From Bacteroidales bacterium (GTDB taxonomy: Bacteria; Bacteroidota; Bacteroidia; Bacteroidales; GWA2-32-17), in contig JAOAFV010000021.1 of NCBI GenBank assembly GCA_026416095.1, positions 1 to 64,000 on the forward strand: DNA of 64,000 bases, written 5' to 3'. Positions 26,720-35,519 of this stretch are shown one piece after another. Positions within the stretch are counted from its first letter, which is position 1; the number at the start of each line of letters is the position of its first letter. The translations under genes and the position numbers were made by a program. The notes beneath the pieces are model-generated. The model was not told where the DNA came from. It made no database searches and was given only the letters and a program-made list of their open reading frames with translations.

Positions 26720-27550
26720 CTATTTTTTAATATCGGTACCTAAAACTTTTATGTTTTTTTTCAAATACCACTTTCCTTTTGAGTAAAAATAAGCATCGTA
26801 TGTTCCATCGGGGCCGTAAAATTCATACATTCCTTTAAATTCTGGCTTTATAGGGCACAAGTAATCAAAAACTATTGCATTCATATCGGTACGGAACTGA
26901 CATAAAAATTTTGCCTTTTCGCTATATGTAAAAACCAATCTATTTTTAACAGAATTATGATCATAAAAAACAGGAGCACCAAAGCATATTTTATTACCCT
27001 TAAAATACAAGACATCTACAATTTTTCGGGTTACGTATTTATTATAATCATCAAATCCAAATAGAATATAATAAATCTTATCTTTATACTTACAAACATG
27101 CACATAAGTATATATACTACCAATCCATTTGCCGTTACACAATACTTCATTAAGCCTTGTTGTATCGTTATACTCTATTCTCATATCGTCCAACACATAA
27201 AGTTTATAAAAATCGTTGTTCATTTTTCTTATTACATATCCATAGTATTTATAATTTTCTTGTAATCTAACAAACCACGTAATTATTCTTAAAGAACTAT
27301 CGATAGCATATATACTACTTATATATTTTTTTAATGAATCGAATTTATAATAAAATAAATCATTTATGTTTAAATTTCTATACAAAAAATTGATACTATC
27401 GGCTAAAACTAATTTTTGAGTATCGGACAACGAATTTGAAAAATACAAAGTTTCATAATAAAATTTCAATTTTTTTTCTACTTTATACAAGGTATCGGGA
27501 TTAGAAAAAGCAATGTAAAAAGGTAATATAAGTAGTATTAATTGTTTCAA
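26720..27550 (-). CDS. Exported protein of unknown function
   Basis: A 276-residue protein with a signal peptide (MKQLILLILPFYIAFS). The body is rich in Tyr, Lys and Asp and contains strand-like stretches (YYGYVIRKMNNDFYKLYVLDD, KYKDKIYYILFGFDDYNKYVTRKIVDVLYF). The pattern resembles exported Bacteroidota proteins annotated only as hypothetical; no motif was recognised. It is preceded by its own promoter element. Confidence 0.75.
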   Translation of the reverse strand: MKQLILLILPFYIAFSNPDTLYKVEKKLKFYYETLYFSNSLSDTQKLVLADSINFLYRNLNINDLFYYKFDSLKKYISSIYAIDSSLRIITWFVRLQENYKYYGYVIRKMNNDFYKLYVLDDMRIEYNDTTRLNEVLCNGKWIGSIYTYVHVCKYKDKIYYILFGFDDYNKYVTRKIVDVLYFKGNKICFGAPVFYDHNSVKNRLVFTYSEKAKFLCQFRTDMNAIVFDYLCPIKPEFKGMYEFYGPDGTYDAYFYSKGKWYLKKNIKVLGTDIKK

Positions 27551-27559
27551 TTTTTTTCA

Positions 27560-27567
27560 CAAATATA
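27560..27567 (-). promoter_or_regulatory. -7 promoter element for the exported 276-aa protein gene
   Basis: The minus strand reads TATATTTG, an exact TAnnTTTG match, with only about 9 bases between it and the start codon. The transcript would be nearly leaderless. Confidence 0.55.
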
Positions 27568-27622
27568 CTTACATAATGTTTTATGTGAAAGATAAAATAA
27601 TTCTTTTTATTAAGAAAAACAA

Positions 27623-27638
27623 TAACTATTAATAGTTA
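27623..27638. repeat. 16-bp perfect palindrome
   Basis: TAACTATTAATAGTTA is a perfect inverted repeat in the gap between two minus-strand genes. It lies about 60 bases beyond the promoter of the 276-aa protein gene. It could be an operator, but AT-rich palindromes also arise by chance. Confidence 0.35.
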
Positions 27639-27643
27639 ATTAG

Positions 27644-27850
27644 TTACAGTATACACTTCAAAATACACTCCAAAAATCTGTAGAAAAAATAAAAGAAGTA
27701 GAACTTTTTATATGTTAAATCATATATTTCAAAAATCCAAATGCAATTGAAATTAAAGTAAAGTATTCTAATGAGAAAAGATTTAAAGAAGCTCTAAATA
27801 GTAAATATTGGTATTTTGTTTTGAATTTGTTGAACGAATATAAAACCATT
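27644..27850 (+). pseudogene. Possible gene relic with an in-frame stop
   Basis: In one plus-strand frame the DNA reads LQKSVEKIKEVELFIC, then a stop (TAA at 27716-27718), then IIYFKNPNAIEIKVKYSNEKR and FKEALNSKYWYFVLNLLNEYKTI. The two blocks have charged amphipathic patterns like real protein on both sides of the stop, unlike the surrounding low-complexity DNA. It looks like the eroded C-terminus of a lost gene. No family was recognised, and a chance frame cannot be excluded. Confidence 0.3.
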
Positions 27851-28427
27851 AAAACGTTTTTCCTAATGAAAATATTGGTGAAAAAAATAATGTTTTAAAA
27901 GCATTTCTATTATGCACAATATCTAACGATGAAAGAAATCCTATTTTAAAATTTATTCCTCCGTCGGGTCGTTGATGTCTTATTCCAATAAAAAGAAAAG
28001 GACTTAAAAATTTACGTGTAATAAAATTATACCATCCAAATCCAATATCTAAATTTTTAAAACGTGTTAACCTATCCATTGCCCTTACATTATATCTTTT
28101 CATTCCTCCTACTTGGGTATTCACTCTTGTTAACTGAAAATGAAACGCTGTTGGTATAATAACATTATGCATAATTAAAGAATCTTTTTGTTTTGCAAAA
28201 GAAAAACCTATTCCCCCTCTTAACGAAACAATTAAATGTTGGAATGTTTTTACTATACCATCATAGTTAATAGTTGAATGTGGTCCATAATAATTAGAAA
28301 AGAAAAAACCTGCTTCGCAAAATATTGAATGAGAATTTTCGTAATAATATTTAAACTTCTTTGATTGTGAATAAGTATAATTAAAACTTACAATTAATAC
28401 TAACAGGTAAAATTTTCTAAATTTCAC
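27849..28427 (-). CDS. Exported protein, probable small outer-membrane barrel
   Basis: About 192 residues from a GTG start that gives the signal peptide MKFRKFYLLVLIVSFNYTYSQ. The rest has alternating hydrophobic strands (IFCEAGFFFSNYYGPHS, LIVSLRGGIGFSFAKQKD, FLSPFLFIGIRHQ), typical of small outer-membrane beta-barrels. An ATG at 28448 exists in frame, but the promoter element lies inside that longer frame, so the GTG is preferred. It sits 15 bases downstream of the TonB-type receptor gene. No family assigned. Confidence 0.65.
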   Translation of the reverse strand: MKFRKFYLLVLIVSFNYTYSQSKKFKYYYENSHSIFCEAGFFFSNYYGPHSTINYDGIVKTFQHLIVSLRGGIGFSFAKQKDSLIMHNVIIPTAFHFQLTRVNTQVGGMKRYNVRAMDRLTRFKNLDIGFGWYNFITRKFLSPFLFIGIRHQRPDGGINFKIGFLSSLDIVHNRNAFKTLFFSPIFSLGKTF

Positions 28428-28431
28428 TTTA

Positions 28432-28439
28432 CAAAAGTA
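28432..28439 (-). promoter_or_regulatory. -7 promoter element for the small barrel gene
   Basis: The minus strand reads TACTTTTG, an exact TAnnTTTG match, ending only about 5 bases before the preferred GTG start. Transcription from it would give a leaderless mRNA. Confidence 0.45.
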
Positions 28440-28463
28440 TAAACTCAAAATAAAAAATAAAAA

Positions 28464-30917
28464 TTAGAAGTCAATCATTTCATTATACATTTCTTGTTCA
28501 CTTTGACGTTTTCTTTCTTTTTGTTTTATTCCTTCATTTATTTTATAAGTAAAAGATATATATATTACTCTTGTTTCACGTTTAAACTCCATTGTTGCTT
28601 TCATATTTATATCATTAGTTTTTACTCTAAATTTCATTGTATTAAATATGTCACTTGCTCTTACAGATATATTTGCTCTTTTATTTAAAATATCCTTTCT
28701 TAAACCAATATCAATTGTATAAAAAGCTTCTCTTCTTGCCCGAGCCATTATAGATGGACCATTAAACATACCGTTAATTTGAACTACAAAGCTTTTTGGA
28801 AGTGTTATAAAATTATTTATTCGAAAATTATAGGTATATGTTGAATTGGAAAGATCATAATTGTTTGCTGAGCCATAAATATTTTGCTTATAATACGCAA
28901 ATGTACCTGTGCTTCGTATAATCCTGAAAAAAGTTTTATTAAAAACTATTTCAAAGCCAATATCTTCTTGTTTGTCCATGTTAAAAGGGTAAACGGTTAC
29001 AATATTTGTTACTGTATCTATTTTACGGTACCTATTAATAACGTTATTAGTAAACTTATAAAAAATTGATGCTGTTATAGAAAGTGTGTTCCAGTCTTTA
29101 AGGTAACTTAATTCATATGAACCAGCATATTCTGGTTTTAAATCTGGATTTCCTGTATGCCATGTCATTGGATCAGACTTATTAACAAAGGGATTGTATT
29201 CTCGCGCCCATGAGCGATTAATTCTTTTACTATAACTTATCTGAAGTTTATTTTTGCCAGGTAATTCATAATTTAAATGTACTGTTGGAAAAATATCGAA
29301 GTAATCTCGGTTGAATTTATAATTTGTAGTTTTCTGATTACCTTCAATTTGAGTATATTCAGCTCTAATACCTGTTTGGAAACTAAATTTTTTTAACTCT
29401 TTCCCAAACGTTAAATAGCCCGCATAAACATAATCGCTAAATTCAAAATTATTTGTTCTTGTAGTGTCGATAAGATAAGAATAAAAAGCATCGGAATAAA
29501 TATAATAAATATAATCGTTATTGTTATTTCTATTCATTAATTTTATGCCTGCTTCAATTTTTGCTTTTCCATTAATAGGATTTACATAATCTAATTGCCA
29601 TGTAATGTTTCTATCTTTATCTTTATCTTCCAATTTTTCAGGTGGAATAGTTAAAATAGGGAAATAATTTATTTGAGTGAATTTTTCATTTTTTGCTCTA
29701 TCGCTAAACGACAATAAAAAATCAGAAGTTAATTCATGACCCTGTTTGTTAAATTTTCTTCTACCGCCAATGTTTACATCTATATTATTCATTGGATTAT
29801 TATTATCTTCATCACGTCTGTAATAACTTGTGGGTATACCTTTGTAATCATAGTTTTTATATATAGTTGAATCAACACCTTTTCTTGAACCCACTCGACC
29901 AGAAAAATTTATATTTAATGTAGTATTTTTATCTAAGCTATAATCAGCCCCTACTTTAAAGGAATGTGAAAAATGATAACCTAAATTATTTGCATTCACA
30001 ACACTTCGCGATGTCACAGTATCACTCTTAATGAAATATCTGTCAATATTTCTGTATCCTATTCTATCTTCAATCCTATAATCGTAAGATACAAAAGTAG
30101 CTAATTTATTAAAGCTTTTATTTAATGTTATACCTCCACCAAATTTTCTTAGAGTACCATAACTTACAGATATTTGCCCATTTAAACTTTGTTTTATACT
30201 TTTTTTGGTTATGATATTTATGATTCCTGCAGTACCTTCAGGATCGTATTTTGCCGATGGATTTGTTATTATTTCAATTCTATCGACTGAATTTGCAGGT
30301 ATTTGTTCAAGAGCATTACTCCTATCACTTCCACTTAGTAATACCGAAGGTCGCCCATCTATAAGTATAGTAACATTTGTATTACCTCTTAAACTTATGT
30401 TACCATCCATATCTACATCAACCATTGGAGTATTTCTAAGTACATCAATAACACTTCCTCCTATAGTTGTAATGTTTTTATCAACATTAATAACTTTTTT
30501 ATCAAGTTTGAATTCAATTTGTGGTTTTTCTTCTACAATTTCTATTTCAGCTAATTGATGAGAATAAGGTTTTAAATATATATTTCCTAACTCAATATAT
30601 GAATTCTTTGGTGTTACTAAAATCTCTGTTTTGTATGTATTAAAGCCAATATAATGCACTTTTAAGATATATTTTCCAATATGAACCTTATCAATAAGAA
30701 AATAACCTTTTTCATCTGATATTGCTCCATTTACAATCATAGAGTCTCTACTTCTTATTAAAACTATATTAGCATAGTTTAAAGGAGTTTTTGTTTTTTC
30801 TTCTAATACATAGCCGCTAATTTTTGCTTCAAAGTTTGTTATTTCTTGTTTCTGGGAAAAAACTTTTACGTTACCTAAGAAAATAAGAAATAAAATAAAA
30901 AGTATTGTAGTTTTCAT
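28464..30917 (-). CDS. TonB-receptor-like outer-membrane protein with carboxypeptidase-regulatory domain
   Basis: About 817 residues. A signal peptide (MKTTILFILFLIFLGNVKVFSQ) is followed by a CarboxypepD-regulatory-like domain at ~30-120 (ISGYVLEEKTKTPLNYANIVLI). A plug domain follows (GGSVIDVLRNTPMVDVDMDGNISLRGNTNVTILIDGRPS, DRIEIITNPSAKYDPEGTAGIINIITK). A large beta-barrel completes it, of the outer-membrane-beta-barrel family 3 type common in Bacteroidota. No SusD-like partner is adjacent. The ligand is unknown. The start at 30917 gives the signal peptide; a longer frame upstream lacks one. Confidence 0.92.
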   Translation of the reverse strand: MKTTILFILFLIFLGNVKVFSQKQEITNFEAKISGYVLEEKTKTPLNYANIVLIRSRDSMIVNGAISDEKGYFLIDKVHIGKYILKVHYIGFNTYKTEILVTPKNSYIELGNIYLKPYSHQLAEIEIVEEKPQIEFKLDKKVINVDKNITTIGGSVIDVLRNTPMVDVDMDGNISLRGNTNVTILIDGRPSVLLSGSDRSNALEQIPANSVDRIEIITNPSAKYDPEGTAGIINIITKKSIKQSLNGQISVSYGTLRKFGGGITLNKSFNKLATFVSYDYRIEDRIGYRNIDRYFIKSDTVTSRSVVNANNLGYHFSHSFKVGADYSLDKNTTLNINFSGRVGSRKGVDSTIYKNYDYKGIPTSYYRRDEDNNNPMNNIDVNIGGRRKFNKQGHELTSDFLLSFSDRAKNEKFTQINYFPILTIPPEKLEDKDKDRNITWQLDYVNPINGKAKIEAGIKLMNRNNNNDYIYYIYSDAFYSYLIDTTRTNNFEFSDYVYAGYLTFGKELKKFSFQTGIRAEYTQIEGNQKTTNYKFNRDYFDIFPTVHLNYELPGKNKLQISYSKRINRSWAREYNPFVNKSDPMTWHTGNPDLKPEYAGSYELSYLKDWNTLSITASIFYKFTNNVINRYRKIDTVTNIVTVYPFNMDKQEDIGFEIVFNKTFFRIIRSTGTFAYYKQNIYGSANNYDLSNSTYTYNFRINNFITLPKSFVVQINGMFNGPSIMARARREAFYTIDIGLRKDILNKRANISVRASDIFNTMKFRVKTNDINMKATMEFKRETRVIYISFTYKINEGIKQKERKRQSEQEMYNEMIDF

Positions 30918-31032
30918 ATTATTTTTTTTGTTTGACAAAAAATAACCTCTAAAGTTTAAAAACAAATAACACTTTAAATAGTAACAACTCAGTGACTATA
31001 AAAATATTTTTTTATGTTTAATAAAAATGTTA

Positions 31033-31040
31033 TACCTTTG
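31033..31040 (+). promoter_or_regulatory. -7 promoter element for the sphingolipid operon
   Basis: TACCTTTG matches TAnnTTTG exactly and ends 19 bases before the ATG of the serine palmitoyltransferase gene. It supports that ATG over the upstream TTG at 31045. Confidence 0.55.
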
Positions 31041-31059
31041 AAGCTTGAAAATCTATATT

Positions 31060-32262
31060 ATGATTAGAGAAAGTGTTTTACAAAAAAAATTTGTATCATA
31101 CACAGCTCCTCAAGAAGTAATGAAAGCAGGTATTTATCCTTATTTTAGAGTATTAGAGTCGCCACAAGAACCAGAAGTAATATACAAGGGCAAAAAGTTA
31201 CTAATGTTTGGATCGAATAGTTATCTTGGTCTGACAAATCACCCAAGAATAAAAGAAGCAGCCATTAAAGCAATACAAAAATACGGGACAGGTTGTGCAG
31301 GTTCGCGTTTCCTTAATGGAACTATTGATTTACACATAGAACTAGAAAAAAGATTAGCTGAATTTGTCCACATGGAAGATGCCCTTGTTTTTAGTACAGG
31401 TTTTCTTACTAATTTAGGGGTTATTTCTTCTATAACTGGCAGACACGATTATCTTATCATTGACGATTCAGATCATGCTTCAATAATAGAAGGTACAAGG
31501 TTAAGTTTTTCAAAAGTGTTAAAATATAAACATAACAATGTAGAATCGTTAAAAAACATACTGGAAGACTTGCCTCCTGAAGCAGTTAAACTAATAATTA
31601 CCGATGGAGTATTTAGTATGGAAGGCGATATAGCTCCCCTCCCAGAAATTGTTGAGTTAACTAAAAAATACAATGCTGCTGTACTTGTTGATGATGCTCA
31701 TGGTCTTGGTGTATTAGGAAAGAATGGAGCAGGTACAGTAAACCACTTTAATTTAGATGGTCAGGTAGATTTAATAATGGGTACTTTTAGTAAGTCGCTT
31801 GCTACAGTTGGGGGGTTCATAGCAGCTTCTAAAGAAGTTATTAATTATCTTAAACATAATGCTCGCTCGTTGATATTTAGTGCTAGCCTACCTCCTGCTT
31901 CTACTGCCGCAGTAATTGAAGCCTTAAATGTTTTACGCGACGAACCAGAACGTATACAAAAATTATGGGATAACACTCATTACGCAAGAAAATTATTAAA
32001 CGAAGCTGGTTTTGACACAGGAAATAGCCAAACTCCCATAATACCAATTTATGTACGAAACGATCATTTAACGTTCACATTTACAACACTATTAGCAGAA
32101 GAAGGTGTTTTCGTTAATCCCGTAATAAGCCCTGCTGTTAAACCTTCTGATAGTTTAATACGTTTTTCTATTATGGCAACACATGAAAAACATCATATAG
32201 ATCAAGCCGTTGAAAAACTGGTTAAAGTAGCTAAAAAACTTAATAACATACTAAAAAAATGA
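31060..32262 (+). CDS. Serine palmitoyltransferase (alpha-oxoamine synthase family)
   Basis: A 400-residue PLP enzyme of the alpha-oxoamine synthase family (SPT/KBL/BioF/HemA). Key parts are [52 protein letters not shown] and the PLP lysine in [13 protein letters not shown]. These sequences and the operon context (N-acyltransferase, sphingomyelin-synthase-like enzyme) favour SPT, which condenses serine and acyl-CoA to 3-ketosphinganine. They disfavour 2-amino-3-ketobutyrate CoA ligase. The start is at an ATG following a promoter element. Its stop overlaps the next start (ATGA). Confidence 0.88.
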   Translation: MIRESVLQKKFVSYTAPQEVMKAGIYPYFRVLESPQEPEVIYKGKKLLMFGSNSYLGLTNHPRIKEAAIKAIQKYGTGCAGSRFLNGTIDLHIELEKRLAEFVHMEDALVFSTGFLTNLGVISSITGRHDYLIIDDSDHASIIEGTRLSFSKVLKYKHNNVESLKNILEDLPPEAVKLIITDGVFSMEGDIAPLPEIVELTKKYNAAVLVDDAHGLGVLGKNGAGTVNHFNLDGQVDLIMGTFSKSLATVGGFIAASKEVINYLKHNARSLIFSASLPPASTAAVIEALNVLRDEPERIQKLWDNTHYARKLLNEAGFDTGNSQTPIIPIYVRNDHLTFTFTTLLAEEGVFVNPVISPAVKPSDSLIRFSIMATHEKHHIDQAVEKLVKVAKKLNNILKK

Positions 32263-33389
32263 TCGAAATTATACCTGTAACAAACTCTATACTACTAAAT
32301 AAGTTTATTAATTTTCCACATTTTTTATACAAAAATTGTAAGTATTATGTTCCACAATTAAATGTTTCTCAAAAAAGGTTATTAAACATAAAGAAAAATC
32401 CTTTTTTTAAACATGCCACAGCTCAATATTTTCTTGCTTATAAAGACAAAAAAATTGTTGGTAGAATTTCAGCTCATGTTAACTACGCTCACAATGAGTT
32501 TTCAAAAGTAAACGATGGTTTCTTCGGTTTCTTCGATGTAATTAACGATAAAGAAGTTGCTTTTAAACTATTTGAGGCTTCTATATCATTCCTAAGATCA
32601 AAAGGTGTAACTCGTATTATAGGACCAGCCAATTTTAGCACAAACGAAACAGTTGGACTACTAATAGAGGGTTTCGACTCTCCTCCTTATGTAATGATGC
32701 CTTATAATTACAGTTATTATGTAGAACTAATAGAAGATTATGGCTTTCAAAAATACATAGATTTATGGGCATACTCAATCCACCTTAAAGATATACCTGA
32801 CAAAGTCTTTAAAATTACCAATGAAATAGAAGATCGATTAAAAAAAAATAATATCAACATCCGCAAAATAAACCTTAAAGATTTTAACTCTGAAGTTAAA
32901 AAAATACATTTTATTTACAATAATGCATGGGATAAAAACACTGGTTTTATTCCAATGAACGAAGAAGAATTTTTCTTTGCAGCTAAAGACTTAAAACTAA
33001 TACTCGACAAAGATTTTGCCTTTATTGCCGAAAAAAATAATGAACCTATTGGCTTTATTCTTGTCATTCCAGATATTAATGTAATTTTGAGAAATATAAA
33101 TAATGGAAAATTATTTCCTTTTGGTATTTTAAAATTCTTGTTATATAAAAGTAAAATAAAACAATATAGAATAATATTAATGGGTGTCATAGAACAATAC
33201 AGAAAGCAAGGCGTTGAATTATGTTTTTATGTTAAAGTTGCAAACGAAGCTAAAAAGAAAGGTATATATGTTGGCGAAGCTTCATGGGTTTTAGAAAATA
33301 ATGACATGATGAATAAAGCTCTACTCAATATAAATGCAAAAAAATACAAAACGTACAGGCTATATTGGAAATTTATCAACAATGAATGA
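32259..33389 (+). CDS. GNAT-like N-acyltransferase, candidate ceramide-forming acyltransferase
   Basis: A 376-residue protein with a GNAT-like fold. The N-terminal half contains [24 protein letters not shown] and [19 protein letters not shown]. The C-terminal half contains [21 protein letters not shown], a possible acyl-CoA loop near [18 protein letters not shown] and [17 protein letters not shown]. Proteins of this type occur next to SPT genes in Bacteroidota. N-acylation of the long-chain base is the step the pathway needs here, so it is a candidate ceramide synthase. That function is inference from position and fold. It overlaps both neighbours. Confidence 0.75.
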   Translation: MIEIIPVTNSILLNKFINFPHFLYKNCKYYVPQLNVSQKRLLNIKKNPFFKHATAQYFLAYKDKKIVGRISAHVNYAHNEFSKVNDGFFGFFDVINDKEVAFKLFEASISFLRSKGVTRIIGPANFSTNETVGLLIEGFDSPPYVMMPYNYSYYVELIEDYGFQKYIDLWAYSIHLKDIPDKVFKITNEIEDRLKKNNINIRKINLKDFNSEVKKIHFIYNNAWDKNTGFIPMNEEEFFFAAKDLKLILDKDFAFIAEKNNEPIGFILVIPDINVILRNINNGKLFPFGILKFLLYKSKIKQYRIILMGVIEQYRKQGVELCFYVKVANEAKKKGIYVGEASWVLENNDMMNKALLNINAKKYKTYRLYWKFINNE

Positions 33390-34023
33390 GTGGAAAAAAT
33401 TTATAAATACAAAAAAAAATATTATTTTTTTAATTATTATTGTAATAATATTTGCTACCGAACTACTTACAGTTCTTAAAGCATTATCTTTTGTAGAGAT
33501 GAGAAAAGGCGCTCAGCTGGACGATCCCATTTTAAAATTAATACCTTCGTACGATGTGTCAAAAATTCTATTTTTTTTAACTTACACCGGTTCAATTGCT
33601 GGAATTATGTTAGCTATAAAAACTCCAGATACTTTTATTCTAACTCTTATAACATATGCAATATTGCTTTCATTGCGGTTTATATGTATGTACCTAACTC
33701 CTTTAGATCCTCCGTTGAATATTATTCCACTGCGAGATTGGGTTTTAGAATTAACATTTTATCAAGGCGAACCAAATCTTAAAGATTTGTTTTTTTCGGG
33801 TCATACTGCTACAATGGTGATGTTCTATATAATATTTAAACACTCTAAATTGAATTATTTTTTTTTAATTTACAGCATTTTAATAGCGGTGCTTTTATTA
33901 ATTCAGCATGCACATTATACTATTGACGTTTTTATTGCACCATTTATGGCTTTTGTATCTTATACCCTTTCAAAAAAAATTATTATAATATTAAAAAATA
34001 AAAAATTGTATTATGTGGACTGA
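33382..34023 (+). CDS. PAP2_C/sphingomyelin-synthase-like membrane enzyme
   Basis: About 213 residues with five to six membrane helices. The catalytic signature of the sphingomyelin synthase C-terminal domain is visible: FFSGHTATMVMFY and, about 35 residues on, HAHYTIDVFIAPFMAF, which together give the His-His-Asp triad. Eukaryotic members transfer a phospho-head group from a phospholipid to ceramide, giving sphingomyelin or ceramide phosphoethanolamine. Directly after SPT and an N-acyltransferase it is a candidate ceramide head-group transferase; a plain lipid phosphatase is the alternative. The start MNEWKK overlaps the upstream gene by 8 bases. Confidence 0.8.
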   Translation: MNEWKKFINTKKNIIFLIIIVIIFATELLTVLKALSFVEMRKGAQLDDPILKLIPSYDVSKILFFLTYTGSIAGIMLAIKTPDTFILTLITYAILLSLRFICMYLTPLDPPLNIIPLRDWVLELTFYQGEPNLKDLFFSGHTATMVMFYIIFKHSKLNYFFLIYSILIAVLLLIQHAHYTIDVFIAPFMAFVSYTLSKKIIIILKNKKLYYVD

Positions 34024-35473
34024 AAAAGATCTTATTCTTTTTAAAGAAAAAGGTCTTTCAATACAAGACGTAGAAAAACAAATTCAAATATTTAAACATG
34101 GTTTTAACTACACAACATTAGTAAGGCCTGCAACAATAGACGATGGTATAATACATTTAAGTTATAATGAAGTAGAAAAACTTGTAAAGTATTTCGACGA
34201 CAATAAGGATAAATATTCTTTAATTAAGTTCGTTCCAGCTTCTGGAGCAGCAACAAGAATGTTTAAAGAATTCTACGAGTTTCTTAATTCAAATAAACCA
34301 TTATCCGAATATCCTAAAGTCAATAACTTTATAAAGACCTTTAAAAACACTCACTTTTATAAATTACTGAAACAAAAAAATATAGACCCCGATAATCTTG
34401 AACCAAAAGAATTAATAAACTATATTTTAAAACCAAATGGTTTAAATTATGGTAACTTGCCAAAAGCTCTTATACATTTTCATGATTATAACTACGAAAT
34501 AAGAACTGCATTTGAAGAGCATATTGTAGAAGCAATAAATTATTTAAAAAATAAAACTAATATTGTAAAAATTCATTTTACTATAACTCCCGAACACTAC
34601 ACAAGTTTTACCAATATAGAAAAACAAGTAGTACCTAAATACAACGAAAAAGGTAAAATTATAATTGAATATTCAGAACAGAAGCCATTTACCGATACTA
34701 TTTCTGTAACCTTAGAAAATGAACCATTCAGAAATAGTGATGGTACTTTATTATTTAGACCGGGTGGCCATGGCGCTTTAATTTATAACCTTAATAATTT
34801 AGAAGAAGATATTATATTTATAAAAAATATCGATAATGTTTGCCCAGATAAATTAAAAGATGATACTATTAAATACAAAAAAGTTTTAGGTGCTTTCTTA
34901 ATGAAAATAATTGAAAATATTTTCTTTTTTCAGAAAAAAATAGATAACTCAGAAATTGATGATACTTTAATATTACAAATAAAAAACTTTTACAAAGAAA
35001 ATTTCCATATAAGCATATCAAACAAAATTGAAGAAATAAAAGAATTACTTTTTAGACCAATTAGAGTATGTGGAATGGTTCGAAACACTGGCGAACCAGG
35101 AGGTGGCCCATTCTGGGTAATAGATGGAAAAAATAATGTATCATTACAAATTGTTGAATTATCTCAAATTAACATTAATGATCCCAAGCAAAACGAAATT
35201 GCTTTCAAAGCAACTCACTTTAATCCAGTCGATATTGTTTGTTGTATAAAAAACTACAAAGGTGAAAAATATAATTTAAAAGAATTTATAGATCACAATA
35301 CTTGCTTTATTTCTGAAAAATCTAAAGATGGGAAACCATTAAAAGCTCTAGAATTACCAGGCTTATGGAATGGTTCTATGGCATATTGGAATACTATTTT
35401 TGTTGAAGTACCTTTATCGACTTTTAACCCTGTAAAAACTATTTTTGACCTTTTAAAAGAAAACCATTTATAG
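34013..35473 (+). CDS. DUF4301 protein with UDP-sugar-pyrophosphorylase-like motifs
   Basis: A 486-residue cytosolic protein of the DUF4301 family. Residues ~80-90 (FVPASGAATRMFK) resemble the nucleotide-binding loop of sugar nucleotidyltransferases. Residues ~245-280 (LLFRPGGHGALIYNLNN and IIFIKNIDNVCPD) closely follow the PGGHGDxY...YIFVxNIDN pattern of UDPGP-type pyrophosphorylases. A Gly-rich GMVRNTGEPGGGPFWV block follows. I infer a nucleotidyltransferase fold; the substrate is unknown. It overlaps the PAP2_C gene by 11 bases and closes the four-gene operon, so it may supply an activated head group for a sphingolipid. Confidence 0.75.
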   Translation: MWTEKDLILFKEKGLSIQDVEKQIQIFKHGFNYTTLVRPATIDDGIIHLSYNEVEKLVKYFDDNKDKYSLIKFVPASGAATRMFKEFYEFLNSNKPLSEYPKVNNFIKTFKNTHFYKLLKQKNIDPDNLEPKELINYILKPNGLNYGNLPKALIHFHDYNYEIRTAFEEHIVEAINYLKNKTNIVKIHFTITPEHYTSFTNIEKQVVPKYNEKGKIIIEYSEQKPFTDTISVTLENEPFRNSDGTLLFRPGGHGALIYNLNNLEEDIIFIKNIDNVCPDKLKDDTIKYKKVLGAFLMKIIENIFFFQKKIDNSEIDDTLILQIKNFYKENFHISISNKIEEIKELLFRPIRVCGMVRNTGEPGGGPFWVIDGKNNVSLQIVELSQININDPKQNEIAFKATHFNPVDIVCCIKNYKGEKYNLKEFIDHNTCFISEKSKDGKPLKALELPGLWNGSMAYWNTIFVEVPLSTFNPVKTIFDLLKENHL

Positions 35474-35484
35474 TTTTTTTTTTA

Positions 35485-35503
35485 TTTTTTTAATGTAACT
35501 TTG
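35485..35503 (+). promoter_or_regulatory. Promoter of the first giant protein gene
   Basis: The -7 element TAACTTTG (35496-35503) is an exact TAnnTTTG match 16 bases before the ATG. It is preceded by a T-tract. The whole 19-bp block TTTTTTTAATGTAACTTTG recurs identically before the tRNA-Met gene at 42220-42238. Confidence 0.65.
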
Positions 35504-35519
35504 TAAAAAAATACAAAAT

